Below are positions 57,115-64,000 of a DNA stretch of 64,000 bases, in pieces. The DNA is from Megalobrama amblycephala (lineage: Eukaryota; Chordata; Actinopteri; Cypriniformes; Xenocyprididae). Both the position numbers and the translations under genes were made by a program. Location: the NCBI RefSeq assembly GCF_018812025.1, contig NC_063045.1:51233079-51297078 (forward strand). The letters are read 5' to 3'. A model generated the notes under the pieces. The model made no database searches. It saw only the letters and a program-made list of their open reading frames with translations, and was not told where the DNA came from. How positions within the stretch are numbered: the stretch's first letter is position 1; each line of letters starts with the position of its first letter.

Positions 57115-57158
57115 CTACTTTTCAAAGGTTTGGGATCGGTAAGATTGTTTTATGTTTA
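57115..57158 (+). repeat. 5' piece of the dispersed repeat split by Tc1
   Basis: CTTTTCAAAGGTTTGGGATC then GGTAAGATT, the usual start of the family seen at 27075-27452 in the other orientation. The 3' piece (CTGCTGAATAAAAGTATTAA) lies at 58604-58624. Confidence 0.7.
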
Positions 57159-57160
57159 TA

Positions 57161-58572
57161 CAGGTGCTGGTCATATAATTAGAATATCATCAAAAAGTTG
57201 ATTTATTTCACTAATTCCATTCAAAAAGTGAAACTTGTATATTATATTCATTCATTACAGACTGATATATTTCAAATGTTTATTTATTTTAATTTGGATG
57301 ATTATAACTGATAACTAAGGAAAATCCCAAATTCAGTATCTCAGAAAATTAGAATATTACTTAAGACCAATACAAAGAAAGGATTTTTAGAAATCTTGGT
57401 ATGATAAAGTATGAGCATGTACAGCACTCAATACTTAGTCGGGGCTCCTTTTGCCTGAATTACTGCATCAATGCGGCGTGGCATGGAGTCGATCAGTCTG
57501 TGGCACTGCTCAGGTTTTATGAGAGCCCAGGTTGCTCTGATAGTGGTCTTCAGCTCTTCTGTATTGTTGGGTCTGGCATATCGCACCTTCCTCTTCACAA
57601 TACCCCATAGATTTTCTATGGGGTTAAGGTCAGGTGAGTTTGCTGGCCAATTAAGAACAGGGATACCATAGTCCTTAGACCAGGAACTGGTAGCTTTGGC
57701 ACTATGTGCAGGTGCCAAGTCCTGTTGGAAAATGAAATCTGCATCTCCATAAACTTGGTCAGCAGCAGGAAGCATGAAGTGCTCTAAAACGTCCTGGTAT
57801 ACGGCTGCGTTGACCTTGGACCTCAGAAAACACAGTGGACCAACACCAGCAGATGACATAGCACCCCAAACCAACAGTGACTGTGGAAACTTTACACTGG
57901 ACCTCAAGCAACGTGGATTGTGTGCCTCTCCTCTCTTCCTCCAGACTCTGGGACTCTGATTTCCAAAGGAAATGCAAAATTTACTTTCATCAGAGAACAT
58001 AACTTTGGACAACTCAGCAGCAGTCCAGTCCTTTTTGTCTTTAGACGCTTCAGACGCTGTCTGTTGTTCAAGAGTGGCTTGACACAAGGAATGCGACAGC
58101 TGAAACCCATGTCTTGCATACGTCTATGTGTAGTGGTTCTTGAAGCACTGACTCCAGCTGCAGTCCACTCTTTGTGAATCTCCCCCACATCTTTGAATGG
58201 GTTTTGTTTCACAATCCTCTCCAGGGTGTGGTTATCCCTATTGCTTGTACACTTTTTGTTCTACCACATCTTTTCCTTCCCTTCGCCACTTTATTAATGT
58301 GCTTGGACACAGAGCTCTGTGAACAGCCAGCCTCTTTTGCAATGACCTTTTGTGTCTTGCCCTCCTTGTGCAAGGTGTCAATGGTTGTCTTTTGGACAAC
58401 TGTCAAGTCAGCAGTCTTCCCCATGTTTGTGTAGCCTACAGAACTAGACTGAGAGACGATTTAAAGGCTTTTGCAGGTGTTTTGAGTTAATTAGCTGATT
58501 AGAGTGTGGCACCAGGTATCTTCAATATTGAACCTTTTCACAATATTCTAATTTTCTGAGATACTGAATTTT
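57161..58572 (-). mobile_element. Tc1-like transposon, right end truncated
   Basis: Left end CAGGTGCTGGTCATATAATT follows TA at 57159-57160, the Tc1 target. The left terminal repeat extends about 200 bp to TCTCAGAAAATTAGAATATT. The right side keeps only the innermost part (AATATTCTAATTTTCTGAGA, 58542-58561). It is inserted in an older fish dispersed repeat whose halves remain at 57115-57158 and about 58580-58620. Confidence 0.88.
57428..58424 (-). pseudogene. Tc1-like transposase (DD34E), two frameshifts
   Basis: Cut-and-paste transposase. The N-terminal helix-turn-helix lies at 58209-58424 (MGKTADLTVVQKTTIDTLHK, CSQSSVSKHINK). The second DNA-binding part is in another frame (EIHKEWTAAGVSASRTTTHR, MGFSCRIPCVKPLL), and the catalytic domain in a third (57428-58087). 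In the last, Asp in MFSDESKF, Asp in FQQDLAPAHSA and Glu in SPDLNPIENLW are all present, with 34 residues between the last two. Frame breaks lie near 58255 and 58050. Without them the length would fit a usual 340-residue Tc1 transposase. Broken, but recent. Confidence 0.9.
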
Positions 58573-58624
58573 AATTTTTTTTAATCAATTTTTTTAATGT
58601 GTCCCTGCTGAATAAAAGTATTAA

Positions 58625-58860
58625 AGGGATAGTTCACCCAAAAATGAAAATCCTTACTTACCCTCAATTTGTTCCAAACCTGTATGCATTTCGTTTTTCT
58701 GCTGAACACAAAAGAAGATCTTTTGAAGAATGTCTGTAACCAAATAGTATTTCCCCCCATACTATGGAAATCAATGGGGCCCATCAACTGTTTGGTTACC
58801 CATATTCTTCAAAATATCTTCTTTTGTTTTCAGCAGAAGAAAGAAATTCAAACACGTGTG
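58625..58860 (+). mobile_element. AGTTCACC-type MITE, right end lost
   Basis: Begins AGGGATAGTTCACCCAAAAA after TTAA (58621-58624). Inner hairpin around CATACTATGGAAATCAATGG. It ends without the mirror terminus. Confidence 0.7.
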
Positions 58861-59309
58861 TATGTGAAAATGTAATGTGGAAATTAACAAAGAAAACATA
58901 AATATAAACAAATTTTATTTCACCTACTTACAAAAGAGAACAAAAGGTCAAGTAAAGAATCCAGTTTTCAAAGAAGTATGGAATCCACTCACATCAGATA
59001 ATAAGAATGAAAAGAATAAATAAAGATATAAAAATCAAGTTTAAGAAGGCTAGCTATTGGAGGCTTTTTCAAATTGTCAATACAGACTTTGGGTTTTTAT
59101 TCCTGAGGTGATTTGTGTAAGAAATCCATGGGGATTATTTTAAATCCAGATATTTTTTTCTAATGATTCTGGACTATAAAAGAAGAGTTCTACAGGTAGC
59201 TATTGGATGTTCTAGTCACTATCTTCATGTTTATTTCATCTCAGAGGTTTAGCTGTTCTACAGGGGCCTCTAGAGTCTGACAGTGCTGGTTCAGTCCATT
59301 GCTGGTGCT
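58861..59309 (-). other. panx3 3' untranslated region and flank
   Basis: Between the predicted stop and the MITE. AT-rich, with two AATAAA signals on the minus strand (59096-59101, 58914-58919). No ORF of note. Confidence 0.45.
59096..59101 (-). terminator. Candidate panx3 poly(A) signal
   Basis: AATAAA on the minus strand, about 210 bp past the predicted stop. A second AATAAA on the same strand lies at 58914-58919, just before a MITE. Either could end the transcript; no direct evidence. Confidence 0.35.
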
Positions 59310-59368
59310 TTAGGCAAAACAACATGTTGTAGTCTCCTTCAACTCATGGTACCCCTGGTGGTTAGGCT
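59310..59368 (-). CDS. panx3: panx3 predicted last coding exon (18 codons)
   Basis: The minus strand shows a strong acceptor (CTCTCTGTCTCTTTACAG) followed by AG CCT AAC. Joined to exon 4 in the observed phase it gives Glu, then PNHQGYHELKETTTCCFA and a TAA stop at 59310-59312. The intron is 545 bp. The evidence is splice-site quality and phase agreement only. The alternative is that the transcript reads on to the TAA at 59816. Confidence 0.6.
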
Positions 59369-62300
59369 CTGTAAAGAGACAGAGAGTGCTGTTAGGGGCA
59401 TCAATTTTTGGGGTGTTAAGTGCGAAAAATCTTTTGTGTAAAATAAAGTGCACAATGCGGATGCTAAAACTTATAAAGATTTGTTTTTCATTAAAGCCTC
59501 CTTTTGAACTGATAAAATTGTTTCATATGTACAAGAAAGTGGTATGAATTAGACCCAGATGGACTTATTTTCAATCAAAATCTGTGGAATTCATTAAAAT
59601 TGGTTATAGAAAATATGGTAAAATTGGTTAAAATGAGCCAAATTATTTAATAAACAAACACAAAATGTGTGATGAAAAGCAGGCTCATATTAAAATGCTA
59701 TATATCTTCAAAAAATTGTCATTTTCAACCACATTATCTTCACACAAAATAAAATGATGTTCACAGACACATTAGGAACACAAATGTTTGCTTTCCAACA
59801 TCCTATATCACACAATTATGTCACTTTGATGAATTTCTGAACGTCCCATATGACAGCCACGAAAATGCCAACGAGCAGGATGCGTTTAAGTATATAGATG
59901 AGAGTGACTGTACCAAGCGTCATGTCTTGTTCCACAAGAGGGCGCTGCTCTGAACAGTTCACTGCGTTTCCTCTGGCTGCTCCCAGCACAGTCATGATGT
60001 CTACTAGATTGAGCTTTCCCTCCTCTCTGGCCTCTCTCATCTCCTCCTCGAGCTCTTCGGCGGCTTCCGCCACCTCCTCGGCCTGCTCCTCCGTCAGCCC
60101 AGCCTTAAAACCCTTCAATCGAGGAGGCGCGAGGGAGCACACGGCCCTCAGGCGGCCGTACGATCGCAGCTGCGCTACGTTGGCGCGTAGGAAGAGGAGC
60201 AGCACATTGAGATCGTTAAGTGGGCAGCCCAGTTTCTGACCGCTGATGAGCCCCAATCCGGGAAGCACCTCATAAAGGGAGAGGAAGGTTGTGTCCCAGC
60301 AGAACAAACGCAGCAGGCTAAAGAGAACAATAGGAGCTAGCAGCACATAGACGGCACCGTTAGCTACACTAATGACCTGGAACACAAGTAGGCCAGTCAT
60401 TTTACACTGAACTAGCTCAGGCACCCAGGGCTGGTCACGGAGAAGGCCGGTGCGCACAAAGCAACTGAATTCATCTTGTAGAAAGGCTGAGAGGTGGAAG
60501 TAGATTAGGTAGAGGCATGAGGCGGACATGAAGGTCAAGAGCAGGAAGCCTCGCAGGAAGAGCATGCTAACCAGGAAGTAGGAGCCATGTTTGCACTGCA
60601 TGTATCTCTCCAGCAGGGGGTACTCAAAGTACCGCTTGCGCTTGGCTCTAAAGAGATAAAAATGGAACGATTTTATGTTTAATGTTTGAAAACAGCAACA
60701 AAAAATGTGGAAATAACACACTTCTATATTTGGATATACCTCTCGAGCTCAGCCTGAAACTGCAGTTGGTTTTCTGATTGCTCTTTTAGGTCCAGGATGC
60801 TCTGGGCCAGGCGGATAGAGCGGTTGTAGGACTTGTCCAGCTCGTCGATGATGAAAAACAGGTCAGAGGTCAGACTGGGCACGGCTAGATGCCGCCACAT
60901 CAGAGCCGGCAGGTACATCATCATGGCCATGACCAATAAGGAGTATGGAAACATCTGCACAAACAAGAGAGCAAATGAGTACAGAAGTATGTATGTACAG
61001 TATCTATCCATCCATCTATTTTTCCATCCATCCAAATTAGATCTAGGCAAATTCAGTGCTCAGTTTGAGACAATGAAATATCTTCTGAAACTCTATATAA
61101 AATCACTTGTCTCTTGTTCAAGAGAAAAAGCAAGATACTTGAGAAAAAGTTTCTATTTGCTATCCACTTTATATGACAACAACTAAGATATTAAAGTCTC
61201 ATTTGTGATGTACTAAGATATTAAAGAGGTCTCATCTGTGATGTATTTTATGAATATTACTCACTTTATGTACCCACAGTGAACGTTCCTCAAAGTTCCC
61301 ATCTGTGTCAAACTCATGGTGCATGAGAGAGTCCCAGCAGTACGTATCCACATATGCTGCTTGCTTTACTGTGAAGTTGTTGGGAGGAAAGCAGCTAATC
61401 TGTGGGCCTGGAAGGAAAAACAGAGAAATTAACATGCTGAGAAATAAATGACAGTGTTCTAGCATCACTTGTTGCAAGTGGAGAAGCTGGGCAAGAGCTG
61501 GGTGGCATGTCTGTAATAATGCTAGATCTTGTCCAGGGATCCAGATGGTGAAACCACTGAGGCAGCCAGGAAACACCCTTCTGTGGGGAGTTTTGCTGCC
61601 TGGGCGAGAGGGTGTGACCCTGCTGCTGAGAGGTGGCCAAGCCCTGCTTTTTATGGACCACTGAAACATCTGTGTCACAAACCAAAACCCACAGTCAACC
61701 TCCAATTTACTGACTGAGCACAACATGCCCCACACCCACAGCTATTATGGATAACTGAGCTCCACAGAACATCTCTACAAATTATATGATACCAAACTGC
61801 TTCAAACCAGGAGAGGTATTAATAGACATCTGAGTTTCCTAAAAGTTTCAATCTTAATCTATTTATGTAAATAAATATACAGTAAGCTCTAAAACTCTGA
61901 GACCACACTGAAAATCTTGGATCTTTTGTTTACATACACATACACACACATATCATGACAACTCTAAGAAGAGTTTTAGCATGGTAATGGATATGACAAT
62001 GTATTTGGTATTGGCTGAATAGATATGCTACGCTGCTGCTGCTGTTGATTATTGCTGTTGTTGTAGATTATTGCTCCTGCTGCTGCAGAGCAAGTACAGG
62101 AAATTGCTACTGCCAATAAATACACCAATATGTTGCTGTGAGCATGTAAGACATACTGCTGCTGCACAAATAGTATATAAATTCCCCATAGGGGAAAGTT
62201 ACGTTTAAAAGTAATGCATTGCAATATTGTGTTACTCCCTAAAAAAGTAACTAATTGTGTTAGTTTTTATGGAAAGTAATGCGTTACGTTACTTTACTTT

Positions 62301-64000
62301 TGCATTACTTTTTCTCATCTGGGCTGGGCTGTTTGTTTGTTTTTATAACAACAAAAAGTTATATTTTTTGGCAGATGTAAAGGGCCTTTCACACCAGAAG
62401 TGAAATGAATAAACCTTAGGCTGAAGGAAATGAAAATTCACGCCTGTACAGTAGAGGGCGCAGTTCAAACAAACAAGCCTTTCAGCTGTGCTGCCATTCT
62501 GGAACACAGAAGAATAGGATGCAGGAGAAGAAGGAAATAAGTAAATGTACGCTCACATTTAGTCTAGAACTAGCCTAGAATAACCATCATGTTCACACAG
62601 CACACAACGCCTCTGCACTTACTCCTGATTTCTCTCAACATGGGGACAGGAGAGCTGTCAGTCAATAAATGGGAAAACAAAGTAACTTGTGTTACTTATT
62701 TGAACAAGTAATTCTGATATTTTGTTGTAAATTTAAAAGTAAAGAAAGAAAAGTAATCTGATTACTTAAACACGCATTACTTGTAATGCGTTACCCCTAA
62801 CACTGCCCGTAGAAGATCTATACAGGTGGAGCTGGGGATGGTGGAGGGTTTCAGAGGAACTCTGAAAGCACTACAAACTGCTATAGCAAAGGTTAAGCAG
62901 CCATTCACATGTTGAGCTGCAGATGCGACAAAAGTCAGTTAGCTTGTGTTAACAATGTAAATGTCATCAGGTTGCATTAAGGACCCGTCAGCCTGCGGCA
63001 TATAGAGTACACAGTAGTCAACATTTGAAGTGGATCAAAACCTTTCATCAGTTATACTAAAAGTTATCCTAAAAGTTATCCTGAAACCTTCTTCTTCCTA
63101 ACTTTTTTGATCCACTTCAAATGTTAACTACTGTATACATACTTTTTTTTGACTACTGTACACAATTTTTTTTTTTATCCTAATATATGTATCCCACATT
63201 CTTTTTTGCAACCGGCATTAGCATGTGCTATAATTTTCCTTCCACTGTAAAGTTTGCGTTGCTGTATCCTAACCAAATAACCTGAGTGTTGTCAGACCAC
63301 GTTCGGAGCCAGGGAGAATCAGTCTGCTTGCCTTGCACGTCTCAGTTTAATTAGCATATCTTCTCGTTAGTCTGAAATAGAGAGCTGGGAAAGAGCAGAC
63401 TGACTGTAATTATAGACCCTTGTCATCTACACGTCTCTCTTAATCATCCTCATGCCAATTAACATCTGTGTGAGCTGATTGCAGACCAGCTCTAGAGGAA
63501 CTGATTGCAACCTCAAAGTCAACTGCCTACACAAAACAGACAGTTCTCTCCAATGCACTTTTGGCAGGAAAGCTCAAGTTGGTGGCATTTACAGCCAGCA
63601 ATTGGTACCCATATCGTTCTAGTCACTAAAGATGTCTCCCCTGAAAGCAATTCCAGTTGGTTTGGGATGTCATATAAATTGCTAATAATCATTAGCATAT
63701 GCTTAATTCTCATATTTCACCAGTTTCCCTTCCTAAGCAGTGCAGATAGCGCTGTCACCTCAGATGAACACTAATTACATCCAGTGTACCATCAGCCCAG
63801 CCCTCAAGCTAATGGTCAGTCAATTAACTCAAGGGTTTGTGAAATTACTGCAGTGCCAGTGTCGCTCTGATGTCCTGTGATTTGCGTATGGACAGTAGGG
63901 AGAGGAAAAGAGCTGCTAACCGATAGAAATCTCTCTGGCAAAGGCCATGGACACCAGAAGGAGCGGCAGGCCCACAGAAATGAACTTGATGACTTTATCC
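59310..64000 (-). CDS. panx3: Pannexin 3, 3' part of gene (5' end outside window)
   Basis: Large-pore channel subunit of the plasma and ER membrane that releases ATP and Ca2+; in vertebrates PANX3 is linked to bone and cartilage. The spliced exons (63921-64000, 61265-61407, 60740-60954, 59914-60647, 59310-59368) give about 409 residues, with an estimated 30-35 N-terminal residues missing. Visible: TM1 (VIKFISVGLPLLLVSMAFA); first extracellular loop with ISCF and DTYCWD cysteines and an NFT glycosylation site; TM2 (MFPYSLLVMAMMMYLP); cytoplasmic loop with ELDKSYNRSIRLAQ; TM3; second loop with two cysteines (EFSCF, VQCK); TM4; and LGCPLNDLNVLLLFLRANV. ELDKSYNRSIRL, YFEYPLLERY and LGCPLNDLNV point to PANX3 rather than PANX1 or PANX2. 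All internal splice phases match. The C-terminal tail has an acidic stretch rich in Glu and Ala that I do not recall in mammalian PANX3. The family call is firm; the last exon is predicted. Confidence 0.93.
59914..60647 (-). CDS. panx3: panx3 exon encoding TM3, loop 2, TM4 and C-terminal tail
   Basis: Starts after CTTTAG with the third base of the Arg codon and runs KRKRYFEYPLLERYMQCK, TM3 (FLRGFLLLTFMSASCLYLIY), loop 2 with two cysteines, TM4 (FQVISVANGAVYVLLAPIVL) and LGCPLNDLNVLLLFLRANVA. A tail follows with an acidic, helix-prone segment (EEQAEEVAEAAEELEEEM). I end it at the GTACAG donor after the codons for DMTL (gt at 59913-59912). The frame stays open to a TAA at 59816, but that extension would add a fifth hydrophobic segment (LIYILKRILLVGIFVAVIW), which is unlike the family. 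Confidence 0.85.
60740..60954 (-). CDS. panx3: panx3 exon encoding TM2 and cytoplasmic loop
   Basis: Acceptor GTGCAG before ATGTTTCC and donor AG|GTATAT. It is 215 nt: 71 codons plus 2 nt of an Arg codon completed by the next exon. It encodes MFPYSLLVMAMMMYLPALMW (TM2), then LTSDLFFIIDELDKSYNRSI and a charged loop ending ELE. The first Met is internal, not a start, because the preceding exon joins in phase. Confidence 0.93.
61265..61407 (-). CDS. panx3: panx3 exon encoding extracellular loop 1
   Basis: Flanked by a pyrimidine-rich acceptor ending CTTCCAG and a GTGAGT donor. It is 143 nt: 2 nt complete a Gly codon, then 47 codons. It encodes PQISCFPPNNFTVKQAAYVD, then TYCWDSLMHHEF and ends LWVHK. 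The two loop cysteines and NFT are the conserved pannexin disulfide and glycosylation positions. The intron to the previous exon is about 2.5 kb and holds repeats. Confidence 0.93.
62026..62090 (+). repeat. Imperfect CTG/TTG trinucleotide tract
   Basis: Interrupted runs of CTG and TTG triplets within the panx3 intron. Low complexity; codes for nothing in the panx3 frame. Confidence 0.7.
62195..62815. mobile_element. MITE in panx3 intron (GTAACGC-type termini)
   Basis: Left side starts AAAGTTACGTTTAAAAGTAA and goes on with GTAATGCGTTACG. The right side mirrors it with GTAATGCGTTACCCCTAA and ends CACTG. This is the common fish element with near-palindromic GTAATGCGTTAC arms. The outermost left terminus seems lost. 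It sits in the large intron before the extracellular-loop exon. Confidence 0.65.
63003..63140. repeat. Hairpin-forming inverted repeat in panx3 intron
   Basis: Arms CAACATTTGAAGTGGATCAA and TTGATCCACTTCAAATGTTA, separated by about 65 bp, each flanked by sequence resembling AGTACACAGTAGT and its complement. It looks like a short foldback element. Confidence 0.6.
63921..64000 (-). CDS. panx3: panx3 exon (first seen; TM1), cut by window end
   Basis: On the minus strand this reads DKVIKFISVGLPLLLVSMAF and continues into AREISI, ending with one base of a split Gly codon before a GTTAGC donor (gt at 63920-63919). The next exon starts with GC, restoring Gly. This matches the region from the end of the N-terminal arm through TM1 of pannexin 3. 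The upstream part of the exon, with the start codon, lies beyond 64000. Confidence 0.9.

Noticed and set aside
59816..59913. C-terminal extension of panx3 exon 4 to the TAA at 59816
   Set aside because: It would add a fifth hydrophobic segment; a donor and downstream acceptor in matching phase explain it as intron. Kept as the alternative in the exon entry.

Overview
This looks like nuclear DNA of a teleost fish, most probably a cyprinid (carp, goldfish or zebrafish relatives). It is AT-rich and non-coding over most of its length, with GT- and ATT-microsatellites and dense fish-type DNA transposons: Tc1/mariner, TTAA-flanked MITEs carrying the fish AGTTCACC motif, Harbinger derivatives and a DIRS retroelement. 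The one host gene I can support is spliced with GT-AG introns. No bacterial-style operon, CRISPR array, rRNA or tRNA was seen. The species call is inference from repeat types.

Layout. 1-12.4 kb: intergenic DNA with several copies of a TTAA-flanked MITE family (termini AGGTGCCCT) and, at 8.6-10.3 kb, three consecutive palindromes, one of them made of two head-to-head gypsy-type LTRs. 12.4-14.7 kb: a LINE tail, a dispersed repeat and a decayed Tc1-like transposase. 14.7-29.5 kb: mostly unique sequence with scattered MITEs, including one at 19.07-19.65 kb with a perfect 9-bp target duplication and one at 22.67-23.35 kb that carries a captured exon. 29.5-36 kb: more MITEs, a THAP-like exon relic and a mariner element rearranged into a palindrome. 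36.5-53 kb: a nest of related long-inverted-repeat (foldback) elements. It holds a 34-bp-unit minisatellite, a Harbinger MITE with a relic transposase exon and, at 45768-51944, a structurally complete DIRS-1-like retrotransposon. 53-58.9 kb: an L1-like LINE tail, a DD34E Tc1 transposon inserted into an older repeat, and further MITEs.

59.3-64.0 kb: the minus-strand 3' part of pannexin 3 (panx3), five coding exons with matching splice phases; the N-terminus lies beyond position 64000. A small last exon at 59310-59368, predicted from its splice acceptor and phase, replaces the hydrophobic tail that read-through of exon 4 would give.

The DIRS element is the most complete system here. On the minus strand it has a promoter in the inverted terminal repeat, a Gag-like ORF, and a Pol ORF with reverse transcriptase and tyrosine recombinase. 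RNase H lies in a different frame between them. Terminal repeats and an internal complementary region encode the circle junction this class uses to reintegrate without an integrase. Many of the MITEs look like non-autonomous passengers mobilised by transposases encoded elsewhere; three carry short ORFs that look like first exons of those or of host genes.
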